From: Oscillospiraceae bacterium
GTDB taxonomy: Bacteria; Bacillota; Clostridia; Oscillospirales; Ruminococcaceae
Assembly (NCBI GenBank): GCA_018434245.1
Contig: JAHDPQ010000002.1
Location: 1 to 32,329 of the forward strand
DNA length: 32,329 bases
Direction: 5' to 3'
Positions within the stretch are counted from its first letter, which is position 1. Each line of letters opens with the position of its first letter. The position numbers and the translations under genes were made by a program. The notes under the pieces were generated by a model that had not been told where the DNA came from, searched no databases, and saw only the letters and a program-made list of their open reading frames with translations. Shown here piece by piece: positions 6,667-15,207 of the stretch.

Positions 6667-8556
6667 ATGAAAGATATTGTTGTGATCTGTCCCATTCAGA
6701 ATATTTACGACATTGCGCTGGAGATCATCGAAAAGCATCAGTACCACAACATCGATGTCATGCTGGGCAACATGAGCGAGGGCGTTAGCATAGCGGGACA
6801 GGCCATTGCCGCAGGGGCCAAGATCATTGTGTCCCGGGGTGGAACCTACCACATGATACGGGAGGCCTACAGCATCCCCGTGACGGAAATTAAGGTGGAC
6901 GCCTACGACATTATCGAAAGCTACGAGCAGATCGACGGCGGCGTTCACGAGATCGGCGTGGTGGGGTACAGCAACATCATCTACGGCTTTGACATTATCC
7001 GGCGGCTGATCCCCGAGCGGATTCATATGATCGAGCTCCACAGCGAAGTGGGCGTAGACGACATCATTCGGGCCAACATGGAAAAGGGGATCAATAACTA
7101 CATTGGGGATGCCAACATCATCCCCATCGTCCACCAGCTGGGCTGTCAGGGACAGGTGATTCAGTCCAGGGCCGAAACTATCCTCACCGCCATGCAGGAG
7201 GCCCGGCGGATTTTAAGGGCCAACAAGTACGAAAAGGAGCGGGCCCAGTGGCTGGTGACCATGACCGACTTCATCCATGACGGCGTTATCGCCATCGACC
7301 GGGAAGAGCACATCACCATCTTCAATCGCCGCGCCGAGGACATCTTCGGCGTCAGCAAGGAGCAGGCTCTGGGGCAGAAGATTTCCAGCCTCATCCCGGG
7401 CAGCATCCTGCCCGAGGTCCTGGAATCGGGCAGGGCCCAGCATTCCCAGCTCCAAAAGATCAACAACACCAACATTACCACCAACCGCATCCCCATTATT
7501 GTGGACGACGAAACCACCGGAGCCGTGGCCACCTTTCAGGAGGTGACGGAGGTGCAGAATCTGGAGCGGAAAATCCGCCGGAAGCTCAGCGAAAAGGGCT
7601 TTGTGGCCAAGTACACCTTTGATGATATTCTTTATCAAAGCAAAGCCATGGAATCCTGTATCGACATGGCCCGAAAGTACGCCGCCTTCGACACCCCCAT
7701 TCACATCTGCGGCAGCAGCGGCGTAGGCAAGGAGCTGTTCTGCCAAAGCATCCACAATGCCTCCCCCCGGGCCAACGGGCCCTTTGTGGCCATCAACTGC
7801 GCCGCCATCTCCCCCTCCCTCATTGAGAGCGAGCTGTTCGGATATGTGGAGGGCTCCTTTACCGGGGCCGGAAAAAAAGGCCGGGCCGGTATCTTTGAAC
7901 TGGCCCACGAGGGAACCCTCTTTTTGGATGAAATCTGCGAGCTTCCCATCGATCTGCAAAGCCGGCTGCTCCGGGTGCTGCAAGAAAAACAGGTGATGCG
8001 CATCGGCGACAGCAAGATGATCCCGGTGGATGTCCGCATCATCACCGCCTCCAACCGATATCTGGGCAGGATGATTCAGGAGGGAACCTTCCGCAAGGAT
8101 TTGTACTTCCGCATCAACATCCTCACCCTGCGGATTCCCGAGCTGAGCCGGCGTAAGGAGGACATCCTCCCTCTGGCAGAGCTGTTCATCCGCCGGTACG
8201 CCAAAAAGTATCACAAACCGGAGCTAGCACTGACTCCCGACGTAAAAATGCTGCTCTTAAACCACGATTACCAGGGAAATGTACGGGAGCTGGAGGGCAT
8301 GATGGAAAAAAGCGTCATCCTCTCCTCCTTCGATAATCTGGACCAGTCCTGGCTGAGAGCTCCCCGGCCCTCCTCTCAGGAAGCTCCCGCCGTCCGGGAG
8401 GAGGAAGCCGCCCCCCTGACCATCGCCCCCCTCAAGGATATGGAGTCGGAGATGATTCAAAAGGTTTTGCGGCAAACCGGGGGAAACATGCAGGAGTCCG
8501 CCCGGATTTTGGGCATCAGCCGCACTACCTTGTGGCGAAAGCTCCAAAACCAATAG
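6667..8556 (+). CDS. PrpR-type sigma-54-dependent transcriptional activator
   Basis: The 629-residue enhancer-binding protein has four parts. Residues 1-185 are a PrpR_N sensory domain (propionate regulator type; SRGGT and ELHSEVG motifs), residues about 195-300 a PAS domain, 318-555 the AAA+ ATPase and about 588-629 a Fis-type helix-turn-helix. The ATPase has Walker A GSSGVGKE (349-356), Walker B GTLFLDEI (416-423) and the sigma-54 contact loop as GSFTGA (396-401) instead of the usual GAFTGA. Its gene lies just upstream of, and in the same direction as, a consensus sigma-54 promoter at 8809-8824, so it almost certainly activates the kdgT-dtnK-pdxA2-larA operon on sensing a sugar acid or derived metabolite. 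A good GGAGG precedes the start. Confidence 0.93.
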   Translation: MKDIVVICPIQNIYDIALEIIEKHQYHNIDVMLGNMSEGVSIAGQAIAAGAKIIVSRGGTYHMIREAYSIPVTEIKVDAYDIIESYEQIDGGVHEIGVVGYSNIIYGFDIIRRLIPERIHMIELHSEVGVDDIIRANMEKGINNYIGDANIIPIVHQLGCQGQVIQSRAETILTAMQEARRILRANKYEKERAQWLVTMTDFIHDGVIAIDREEHITIFNRRAEDIFGVSKEQALGQKISSLIPGSILPEVLESGRAQHSQLQKINNTNITTNRIPIIVDDETTGAVATFQEVTEVQNLERKIRRKLSEKGFVAKYTFDDILYQSKAMESCIDMARKYAAFDTPIHICGSSGVGKELFCQSIHNASPRANGPFVAINCAAISPSLIESELFGYVEGSFTGAGKKGRAGIFELAHEGTLFLDEICELPIDLQSRLLRVLQEKQVMRIGDSKMIPVDVRIITASNRYLGRMIQEGTFRKDLYFRINILTLRIPELSRRKEDILPLAELFIRRYAKKYHKPELALTPDVKMLLLNHDYQGNVRELEGMMEKSVILSSFDNLDQSWLRAPRPSSQEAPAVREEEAAPLTIAPLKDMESEMIQKVLRQTGGNMQESARILGISRTTLWRKLQNQ

Positions 8557-8580
8557 AAACCGGAAGCTTTTTTCTGTATT

Positions 8581-8651
8581 AAAACGAAACAAGCGATGTT
8601 TCAATTGTGAACATTATTCGTTCCCTTTTGAATCGTCGCTTGTTTCGTTTT
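8581..8651. repeat. 16-bp inverted repeat with 39-base loop after the activator gene
   Basis: A perfect 16-bp inverted repeat (8581-8596, 8636-8651) flanks a 39-base loop. The right arm ends in TTTT, so it could serve as a terminator for the activator gene. Its arms also overlap the repeated TGTTTC-type half-sites listed separately, so part of the symmetry may be protein-binding sites. The intergenic stretch 8557-8875 contains this repeat, the half-sites and the sigma-54 promoter, and no gene. Confidence 0.6.
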
Positions 8652-8656
8652 GAACA
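8586..8656. promoter_or_regulatory. Candidate upstream activator sites for the PrpR-type regulator
   Basis: Half-sites GAAACA (8586), TGTTTC (8597), TGAACA (8608), then TGTTTC (8641) and TGAACA (8651) start 11, 11 and 10 bp apart, about one helical turn. Two composite dyads result: TGTTTC-N5-TGAACA at 8597-8613 and TGTTTC-N4-TGAACA at 8641-8656, 44 bp apart. They lie about 150-220 bp upstream of the -24/-12 promoter, the usual distance for enhancer-binding proteins. Assignment to the adjacent activator is inference. Confidence 0.6.
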
Positions 8657-8808
8657 CATGGTCTTCTCAGAGAAAATGTATTGCTATTTTTTTCTCTCGG
8701 CCGTGAAGAAAAATCTAACAGTTTTACGGTGAATAATGCCCTATCTCGTTGTTAAATAATAACCAAAGCCGTTTTTTTACAAAGTCATGGGAAAAAGCCT
8801 CAAGAGCT

Positions 8809-8824
8809 TGGCATAAAGGTTGCT
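8809..8824 (+). promoter_or_regulatory. Sigma-54 (-24/-12) promoter of the kdgT operon
   Basis: TGGCATAAAGGTTGCT matches the sigma-54 consensus, with the invariant GG (8810-8811) and GC (8822-8823) exactly 10 bp apart. Transcription would start near 8835, leaving a leader of about 40 bases before the kdgT ATG. No comparable -35/-10 promoter is evident here. Confidence 0.85.
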
Positions 8825-8875
8825 AGTAATATAAGGCCGAGGTTCTAAAGCAACGATTTAATAGGAGGGTATCAA

Positions 8876-9826
8876 ATGAAAATTCTAGAAAAGGTCAAAA
8901 AGGTCCCCGGAGGTTTGATGATTATTCCTCTGCTACTGGGTGTGTTGGTCAATACCTTTGTACCCCAGTTCTTTGAGATCGGCAGCTTTTCTACCCACTT
9001 GTGGAAGACCGGTGCCATGCCCATTCTTGCGGTATTTCTGTTCTGCAACGGTGCCCAGATCAACGTAAAGCAAGCCGGTCAACCACTGCTGAAAGGCGTG
9101 GTACTTACAGCGGTGAAGTTTGTCATTGGTGCGCTTTTAGGCATTCTGGTCAGCAAAATTGCAGGCCCTCAGGGTATTTTGGGCCTCACCCCCTTGGCAA
9201 TCATTGCGGCGATTACCAACTCCAACGGCGGGCTGTACTGCGCTCTGGCCGGCGAGTTCGGCGATTCCACCGACGTAGGCGCCGTGTCCATCCTCTCCAT
9301 CAACGACGGTCCCTTCTTTACCATGGTGGCTCTGGGCATGTCCGGCATCGCTCAAATCCCCTTCATGATGCTGGTGGGTGCGATTCTGCCCATCATTGTC
9401 GGCTGCATTCTGGGCAACCTGGACGAAGACCTTCGCGAGTGGCTGGCCCCCGGCGCCGTCATTCTTATCCCCTTCTTTGCCTTCCCCTTAGGTTCTGCCT
9501 TGAGCCTGATGCAGCTGATCGAAGCCGGTATCCCCGGAATCATCCTGGGCGTGCTTTCCTGTATCCTCACCGGTTTGGGCGGCTACCTTGCCATGAAGCT
9601 GATCCGTGCCGAGCATCCTGAAGTGGGTGCAGCCATCGGCACCACCGCCGGAAATGCCGTGGGCACTCCCGCCGCCATTGCAGCAGCCGATGCCAGTATG
9701 AAGGCGGTAGAAGCTTCCGCTACCGCTCAGATTGCCGCGGCCATCATCGTTACCGCCATCCTCTGCCCCATTGTGGTGAGCTATCTCGCCAAGCTGGAAA
9801 ATAAAAGGCGTGCTGTCAGGGCATAG
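8876..9826 (+). CDS. kdgT: 2-keto-3-deoxygluconate permease family transporter (KdgT)
   Basis: The 316-residue protein has about ten hydrophobic segments and matches KdgT in length and in signatures: KKVPGGLMIIPLLLG at the N-terminus, TNSNGGLYCALAGEFGD in the middle and TAGNAVGTPAAIAAADAS near the end. KdgT proteins are proton symporters for 2-keto-3-deoxygluconate. Here it is the first gene of a sigma-54 operon for a tetronate kinase, PdxA2 and glycerate kinase, so its real substrate is more likely a sugar acid such as threonate, erythronate or a related aldonate. A GGAGG site at 8863-8867 decides the start. Two bases separate it from the next gene's ATG. Confidence 0.88.
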   Translation: MKILEKVKKVPGGLMIIPLLLGVLVNTFVPQFFEIGSFSTHLWKTGAMPILAVFLFCNGAQINVKQAGQPLLKGVVLTAVKFVIGALLGILVSKIAGPQGILGLTPLAIIAAITNSNGGLYCALAGEFGDSTDVGAVSILSINDGPFFTMVALGMSGIAQIPFMMLVGAILPIIVGCILGNLDEDLREWLAPGAVILIPFFAFPLGSALSLMQLIEAGIPGIILGVLSCILTGLGGYLAMKLIRAEHPEVGAAIGTTAGNAVGTPAAIAAADASMKAVEASATAQIAAAIIVTAILCPIVVSYLAKLENKRRAVRA

Positions 9827-9828
9827 CC

Positions 9829-11076
9829 ATGGAACAAAATAGTCGTTATTTAGTCATTGCTGACGACTTTACCGGCGCGAACGACACCGGCGTGCAAATC
9901 TGCCGCCGGGGTCTGCCGGTCAGCGTGGTGTTTTCCCCCGATGGAGTGGAGCAGGACCACTGCTCCTACGTCATCGATACGGAAAGCCGTGCCCTGAGTC
10001 GGGCAGAAACCAAAGAGAAGCTGACTCACCAGCTTCGATCGGTGGATTTTGGCTCTTTTCACCACGTAATTAAAAAGGTGGATTCTACCTTGCGGGGCAA
10101 CATCGGGGTGGAAATTGCCGCCACTCAGGCGGTGATGAACGCCGATCTGGTGCTGTTTGCTCCAGCCCTGCCCGGCCTTGGAAGAACCACAGAGCACGCA
10201 GTCCATAAGCTCAACAAAGTCCCCATCACCCAAACCGAGATGGCCCGGGATCCCAAAGCTCCCGTTAAAGAGGACAACATTCAGGTCATCCTGCAGCAGG
10301 CCTTTTCCCAACCGGTAAAACACATCGGGCTGGAGGAGATTGAAGGGGACGCCATCGATTTTTCCGGTGCTAAGATTTTCTCCGCCGACGCCACCAGCAA
10401 CCGCCATCTGGAAGCTCTGGTCAAGGCGGCGCTGCAAACCGGCAAACGGATTCTGTGGTGCGGCACCGCCGCCATCGCCGATGTCCTGCTGGGGCTGGAG
10501 CGCAGCATCCCCCCCGCTTTGGCGGTGATTGCCAGCCTGAGTCAGGTGAGCAATCAGCAGCTTCTCTGGGCGCAAACACAAGGCGCTCACCTGGTGAGCG
10601 TTCCCATCAACCGGCTGATTCTGGGGCAGATGGCCCCGGAGGACATTGCAAAGCAGGCGGTGGAGGCCCTAATCCAAGGCAAGGATGTTCTTCTTGCCTC
10701 GGCGGCTTCCGCCAACCGGGAGCAGGGTCTCGCCAAGGCAGACCAAGCCGCAAAGGAAGCCGGTATGCCTTTGGAGCAGGTGAGCTTCTACACCCAGGAC
10801 ATCATCGGGAAGATTGCCCGCCTTGTGCTGGAGCAGTTCCGGCCCAGCGGCGTCTTCCTCACCGGAGGGGATACCGCCATCTCCTTCATGCGCTCGCTAG
10901 GGGCTTCTGGCTCGCTGATCGAGACAGAAATTTTGGTGGGCATCCCCATGATGCGCTTGCGGGGCGGAGCGTGGGATGGCCTTAAGATGGTGACAAAGGC
11001 CGGCGCCTTCGGCCGGGAGGACGCCATCGATTATGCTTTGCGCAAATTAAAGGAAGTAGAGTTGGATCATGAATAG
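9829..11076 (+). CDS. dtnK: Four-carbon acid sugar kinase (DUF1537, DtnK/OtnK-type)
   Basis: The 415-residue protein is a normal-length member of the DUF1537 kinases, which phosphorylate C4 sugar acids (D-threonate, L-threonate or D-erythronate) at the 4-OH with ATP. The N-terminal substrate domain starts IADDFTGANDTGVQ, with KKVDSTLRGNIG a little later; the C-terminal nucleotide domain has FLTGGDTA near residue 345. Its product is the substrate of PdxA2, whose gene overlaps it by 8 bases. The pairing of this kinase with PdxA2 is an established signature of tetronate breakdown to dihydroxyacetone phosphate. Which stereoisomer is used cannot be read from the sequence. Confidence 0.9.
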   Translation: MEQNSRYLVIADDFTGANDTGVQICRRGLPVSVVFSPDGVEQDHCSYVIDTESRALSRAETKEKLTHQLRSVDFGSFHHVIKKVDSTLRGNIGVEIAATQAVMNADLVLFAPALPGLGRTTEHAVHKLNKVPITQTEMARDPKAPVKEDNIQVILQQAFSQPVKHIGLEEIEGDAIDFSGAKIFSADATSNRHLEALVKAALQTGKRILWCGTAAIADVLLGLERSIPPALAVIASLSQVSNQQLLWAQTQGAHLVSVPINRLILGQMAPEDIAKQAVEALIQGKDVLLASAASANREQGLAKADQAAKEAGMPLEQVSFYTQDIIGKIARLVLEQFRPSGVFLTGGDTAISFMRSLGASGSLIETEILVGIPMMRLRGGAWDGLKMVTKAGAFGREDAIDYALRKLKEVELDHE

Positions 11077-12037
11077 ACGTTTTGCCATCACCATGGGGGA
11101 CCCCTGCGGCATTGGTCCGGAGATCATCATTAAGGCCCTGATGGAACGCCCCCAGTATATCGACCGCTGCATTGTGTTTGGTAGCGCCTGTCTGGCGAAA
11201 CACTACGCCAAGCTGCTGGGCTGCGCCACTCCTGTCAAAGCAATCCAAAGCCCCGGGGAAGCCAAATCCGGTGCTATCCATGTTGTGGACCCCCACCCCG
11301 TTGCGGTGGAGGAGGTCCCCATCGGTCAGGTGAGTGCTTTGGGGGGAGAATGTGCCTTCCGCTATGTGCGGGCAGCCATCGACTGTGCTCTGGCAGGAGA
11401 GGTTACTTCGGTGGTGACGGCACCCCTCAATAAAGAGGCGCTGCATCTGGCGGGGCATCAGTACGCCGGACACACCGAGATTTTCGGGGAGTTTACCCAC
11501 GGGGATTCCTACGCCATGCTGCTGTGGAGCAAACAGCTCAAGGCCATCCACACCTCCACTCACATCTCGTTGCGGGACGCCTGCGACTCCCTGACCAAAC
11601 AGCGGATCATGGATGTCATCCATCTGGCGGACCGGACTCTTAAAAAAACAGGATACGATGCTCCCCGCATCGCTGTGGCAGGCCTCAACCCCCACGCGGG
11701 AGAAAACGGCCTGTTCGGCGATGAGGAGATCAAAGAGATCATCCCCGCGGTGGAGGAGTGCAAAAAACAGGGCATCCGGGTGAGCGGCCCCATCGCCCCC
11801 GATACGGTGTTTCTGCGGGCCTACAAGGGGGAGTTTGATGTGGTGGTGGCGCAGTATCACGATCAGGGGCATATTCCCCTCAAGCTGCTGGCCTTTGACG
11901 AGGGGGTCAACATCACCGTGGGACTTGATGTGGTGCGGACCTCTGTGGATCATGGCACCGCCTTTGACATTGCCGGAAAGCTGCTGGCAAAGCCGGACAG
12001 CCTGCTCTACGCCATTGAAATAGGTGAAAAACTGTAA
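11069..12037 (+). CDS. pdxA2: 4-phospho-tetronate dehydrogenase (PdxA2)
   Basis: The 322-residue PdxA-family enzyme oxidises and decarboxylates 4-phospho-threonate or 4-phospho-erythronate, giving dihydroxyacetone phosphate, CO2 and NADH. It has the ITMGDPCGIGPEI opening, the metal-binding histidines H165, H209 (NPHAGE) and H264 (YHDQGH), and the GLDVVRTSVDHGTAFDIAG NAD-site segment. Being coupled to a DUF1537 kinase and not to vitamin B6 genes marks it as the catabolic PdxA2 type and not biosynthetic PdxA. Its ATG lies inside the last codons of dtnK. Confidence 0.92.
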   Translation: MNRRFAITMGDPCGIGPEIIIKALMERPQYIDRCIVFGSACLAKHYAKLLGCATPVKAIQSPGEAKSGAIHVVDPHPVAVEEVPIGQVSALGGECAFRYVRAAIDCALAGEVTSVVTAPLNKEALHLAGHQYAGHTEIFGEFTHGDSYAMLLWSKQLKAIHTSTHISLRDACDSLTKQRIMDVIHLADRTLKKTGYDAPRIAVAGLNPHAGENGLFGDEEIKEIIPAVEECKKQGIRVSGPIAPDTVFLRAYKGEFDVVVAQYHDQGHIPLKLLAFDEGVNITVGLDVVRTSVDHGTAFDIAGKLLAKPDSLLYAIEIGEKL

Positions 12038-12069
12038 TTTTGTTTCTCATATGATGAAGGAGGATACCC

Positions 12070-13341
12070 ATGCCAGTTGTAACTTTTCCCTATGGTAAAG
12101 GGAATATTGAGTACGATTTCCCCAAAGAGCGCTTTTTGGGGGAGCTTGTCTCCCACATGCACCACTACAAACCGGCCGCCTCTCAGGAGGAGTTGGTGCG
12201 GCAGGCTTTGGAAAACCCCGTCGGAACCCCCAAGCTCAGCGTCATGGCCGAGGGCAAGGATAAAGTAGTCATCATCGCCAGCGACCACACCCGCCCGGTT
12301 CCCTCCAAGGTGATCATGCCGCAGATGCTGGCAGAAATCCGCAAGGGTAACCCCAAGGCCGACATCACCATTCTGATTTCTACCGGTTGCCATCGGGATA
12401 CCACTGTGGATGAATTGCGGGATAAATTTGGCCCCGAGATTCTGGAGCGGGAAAAGATCGCGGTTCACAACTGCGACACCTCCGAGTTGGTCTACTGTGG
12501 AAAGCTCCCCTCCGGCGGCGACCTGATCCTCAACAAGATGGCTCTGGACGCCGATCTGCTGGTGGCGGAAGGCTTTATTGAGCCCCACTTTTTTGCAGGA
12601 TTTTCCGGCGGGCGCAAGAGCGTGCTTCCCGGCGTTGCCAGCCGCAAAACCGTCATCTACAACCACAACGCGGAATTTATCGCCCATCCCAAATCCCGCA
12701 CCGGCATTGTGGAGGGTAACCCCATCCACATCGATATGCTGTATGCCGCCCGCACCGCCCGTCTGGCTTTTATCTGCAACGTGGTCATCAACTCGGATAA
12801 AGAGGTGATCTACGCTGTAGCGGGAGATTGTGACCTTGCCCACATCGAAGGCCGCCAATTCCTGATGAGCAAGTGCCAGGTAGACAGCGTTCCCGCCGAC
12901 ATTGTGGTGACCACCAACGGTGGATACCCTCTGGACCAGAACATCTATCAGGCTGTCAAGGGCATGACCGCTGCCGAGGCCACCGTCAAAAAGGATGGCG
13001 TCATCATCATGATGGCAAAATCCAACGACGGCCACGGCGGCCCCGAATTCCACAAAACCTTTGCGGAAGAAAAGAATCTCGACCGCATGCTGGATACCTT
13101 TATGAAGACCCCCAAGGACGAAACCCGCATCGACCAGTGGCAGAGCCAGATTTTTGTCCGGGTGCTACAGCACGCCAGAGTGGTGTATGTTTCCGATGCA
13201 CCAGACGAGATGGTTCGCGACCTGCACATGACTCCCGCCCACTCCTTGGAAGAGGCCATGAAAATCGCCGAGGATATGACCGGTAACCCCAATTCCTCCA
13301 TTGTTGCCATCCCCGACGGTGTAGCAGTTATGGTAATATAA
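12070..13341 (+). CDS. larA: LarA-family nickel-pincer racemase/epimerase
   Basis: The 423-residue protein is a full-length LarA (DUF2088) homologue, the family that uses the nickel-pincer nucleotide to racemise or epimerise alpha-hydroxy acids by hydride transfer. Key residues fall almost exactly at lactate racemase positions: DHTRP (D72, R75), GCHRD (H108), EPHFFAGFSGGRKS (H173 and the cofactor-binding K183) and NHNAEF (H199). In this operon a C2 epimerase of tetronates, or a glycerate racemase feeding the next gene, is more likely than lactate racemase. The cofactor-building genes larB, larC and larE are not in the window and must come from elsewhere. An AAGGAGG precedes the ATG. Confidence 0.9.
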   Translation: MPVVTFPYGKGNIEYDFPKERFLGELVSHMHHYKPAASQEELVRQALENPVGTPKLSVMAEGKDKVVIIASDHTRPVPSKVIMPQMLAEIRKGNPKADITILISTGCHRDTTVDELRDKFGPEILEREKIAVHNCDTSELVYCGKLPSGGDLILNKMALDADLLVAEGFIEPHFFAGFSGGRKSVLPGVASRKTVIYNHNAEFIAHPKSRTGIVEGNPIHIDMLYAARTARLAFICNVVINSDKEVIYAVAGDCDLAHIEGRQFLMSKCQVDSVPADIVVTTNGGYPLDQNIYQAVKGMTAAEATVKKDGVIIMMAKSNDGHGGPEFHKTFAEEKNLDRMLDTFMKTPKDETRIDQWQSQIFVRVLQHARVVYVSDAPDEMVRDLHMTPAHSLEEAMKIAEDMTGNPNSSIVAIPDGVAVMVI

Positions 13342-13372
13342 TGGTAATATCGCAATCTAAAGGAGTGTCACT

Positions 13373-14620
13373 ATGGAAAAGCTTTACCAAGATGCGAAAT
13401 CGATCATCCACCGCTCCATTGAGGCCAACCTGCCGGGAGCGGCGGTAAGAAACGCTCTGGTCGGGCATACCTTTGGCGGAAACATCCATCTAGTAGCCAT
13501 CGGCAAGGCGGCCTGGAATATGGCCAAAGCCGCTCATGACCAGCTGGGGGACCGCATCTGCAAGGGAGTTGTCATCACCAAATACGAACACTCCAAGGGC
13601 CCCATCCCCAACATGGAAATCGTCGAGGCGGGGCACCCCCTTTCGGACGAGAACACCCTGCGGGGAACCAAGCTGGCCATCGATCTGGCCAATGGATTGG
13701 GGGAGCAGGATGAACTGCTCTTCCTGATTTCGGGGGGAGGCAGCGCTCTCTTTGAGCTGCCTCTGCCCGGCATTTCCCTGGACGATATCATCGACATTAA
13801 CAGCCAGCTGCTTTCTAGCGGTGCCGATATTGTGGAGATCAACATGATCCGCAAGCGGCTTTCCAGCGTCAAAGCCGGGCGTTTTGCCCAGATTTCCGCT
13901 CCCGCCAAGGTGTTTACGGTAGTGCTTTCCGACGTGCTGGGGGACCGGCTGGACTCCATTGCCTCGGGCCCCGCCGCCCCCGATCTTTCCACCGTGGCCG
14001 ACGCCAAGCGGGTGGTGGAAAAGTATCAGCTGAAGGTCAGCGGCACCATGGCAAAGCTGCTGGAGGAGGAAACCCCAAAATCCACCGACAACGTGGAGAC
14101 AGTGATTACCGGAAGCGTATCCACCCTGTGCCGGGCGGCAGCGGATATTGCAAGGGAGCTGGGCTATACCCCCCACATCCTTTCCAGCAACTTAAACTGC
14201 GAAGCCCGGGAAGCCGGGCGGATGGCGGCCTCTCTGGCTGTTCAGATCGGCGGCGGAGCCGACAGCTTTGCCCCTCCCTGCGCCATCATTCTGGGGGGAG
14301 AGACGGTGGTTCACATCAAGGGGAAAGGCAAGGGCGGACGCAATCAGGAGCTTGCCCTTGCGGCAGCCGAAGGCATCGCCGGGAAAGAAGATATCGTCAT
14401 CTTCTCCTTTGGCTCCGACGGAACCGATGGCCCCACCGACGCCGCCGGCGGCATAGTGGACGGCCATACCCTTGCCCAACTGAAGGAACGGGGCATCGAC
14501 CTGCACAAGGTGCTGAACGACAACGACTCCTACCACGCTCTCAAGGCCATCGACCGCCTGATTGTCACCGGTCCCACCGGAACCAACGTCAACGATATCG
14601 CTGTTATTTTACATAAATAG
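13373..14620 (+). CDS. gckA: Glycerate 2-kinase (MOFRL/GckA-TtuD family)
   Basis: The 415-residue type II glycerate kinase phosphorylates D-glycerate with ATP, usually to 2-phosphoglycerate. It shows the DUF4147 N-terminal domain (VAIGKAAWNMAKAA, ISGGGSALFELP at about residues 120-131, SDVLGDRLDSIASGP) and the C-terminal MOFRL domain (GKGKGGRNQELALAAA, GSDGTDGPTDAAGG, GPTGTNVNDI). It ends the sigma-54 operon and is followed by a strong terminator. It suggests that the pathway also yields or accepts glycerate, with the preceding LarA homologue possibly supplying the D-isomer. Confidence 0.92.
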   Translation: MEKLYQDAKSIIHRSIEANLPGAAVRNALVGHTFGGNIHLVAIGKAAWNMAKAAHDQLGDRICKGVVITKYEHSKGPIPNMEIVEAGHPLSDENTLRGTKLAIDLANGLGEQDELLFLISGGGSALFELPLPGISLDDIIDINSQLLSSGADIVEINMIRKRLSSVKAGRFAQISAPAKVFTVVLSDVLGDRLDSIASGPAAPDLSTVADAKRVVEKYQLKVSGTMAKLLEEETPKSTDNVETVITGSVSTLCRAAADIARELGYTPHILSSNLNCEAREAGRMAASLAVQIGGGADSFAPPCAIILGGETVVHIKGKGKGGRNQELALAAAEGIAGKEDIVIFSFGSDGTDGPTDAAGGIVDGHTLAQLKERGIDLHKVLNDNDSYHALKAIDRLIVTGPTGTNVNDIAVILHK

Positions 14621-14646
14621 CAGCGCAAGAGGAAAACGCAAGAGAC

Positions 14647-14695
14647 TCCGGTTAAAACAGTTGTAAACTCGCAGCTGTTTTAACCGGACTTTTTA
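14647..14695 (+). terminator. Intrinsic terminator of the kdgT operon
   Basis: A 14-bp perfect stem (14647-14660 with 14675-14688), a 14-base loop and a CTTTTT tail follow the glycerate kinase stop. Confidence 0.88.
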
Positions 14696-14752
14696 TGCTA
14701 AAATAAACAGAATGGTACTTTTTCTTTTGGCAAACATCCGGGAGGTGGAGAA

Positions 14753-14974
14753 ATGAAGAACTTTTTGGCAACCTTTGTTATCTGTCTCATCCTGTGCTAC
14801 ATCTTTCTTTTGTTTGGCGGCGCCATCATTTTGGAAAGCTTCTGGGCTGCCTTTGTGTTGGTGGCGCTGATCATCGCGGTTCTGGTCACGGTGCTGATCC
14901 ATCAGGAAAGCAAGCTGGAAGAATTGGAAGGGCGCATCAAAGCGCTGGAATCCCCAGAGGAAACGCAGGAATAG
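14753..14974 (+). CDS. Small two-helix membrane protein of unknown function
   Basis: The 73-residue protein has two hydrophobic helices (about residues 3-24 and 28-48) followed by a charged, heptad-like tail (ESKLEELEGRIKALE) that could form a short coiled coil. A good GGGAGG site stands 7 bases before the ATG. It is flanked by hairpins at 14647-14695 and 15012-15046, so it is probably a single-gene unit. I do not recognise the family; small DUF-type membrane proteins of this layout are common in clostridia. Confidence 0.65.
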   Translation: MKNFLATFVICLILCYIFLLFGGAIILESFWAAFVLVALIIAVLVTVLIHQESKLEELEGRIKALESPEETQE

Positions 14975-15011
14975 ACGGATGCACCAAAGCCTCCCCAGAT
15001 TTATTTGGAAG

Positions 15012-15050
15012 AAGCAGGGCTATTCTATCGTTGGGTGGCCCTGCTTTCCT
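15012..15050 (+). terminator. Probable terminator after the small membrane protein
   Basis: AAGCAGGGC (15012-15020) pairs with GCCCTGCTT (15038-15046) around a 17-base loop. The following T-tract is short (TTTCCT), so it is a weaker candidate. Confidence 0.5.
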
Positions 15051-15079
15051 GATATTGACAGACATTTGGGATAAAAGGA

Positions 15080-15108
15080 TTGCATTTTGTCCCATAATTC
15101 AGTAAAAT
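15080..15108 (+). promoter_or_regulatory. Candidate promoter of the rex1-lysR pair
   Basis: TTGCAT (15080-15085) and TAAAAT (15103-15108) with a 17-bp spacer would give a leader of about 135 bases before the Rex ATG. Confidence 0.45.
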
Positions 15109-15207
15109 AATACTGATATAGTTAATCAATTTAAACGTTAAGAGCTTTAACAGAGCGAGCAACATCAGCCGCCGGCACGCCGTAGGCTTGGGATTGACTA
15201 TGAAATC

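Noticed and set aside
9001-9621. Plus-strand frame overlapping kdgT
   Set aside because: The alternate frame is rich in Arg, Ser and His, typical of a shifted coding sequence, and lacks a start signal; KdgT is complete in the other frame.
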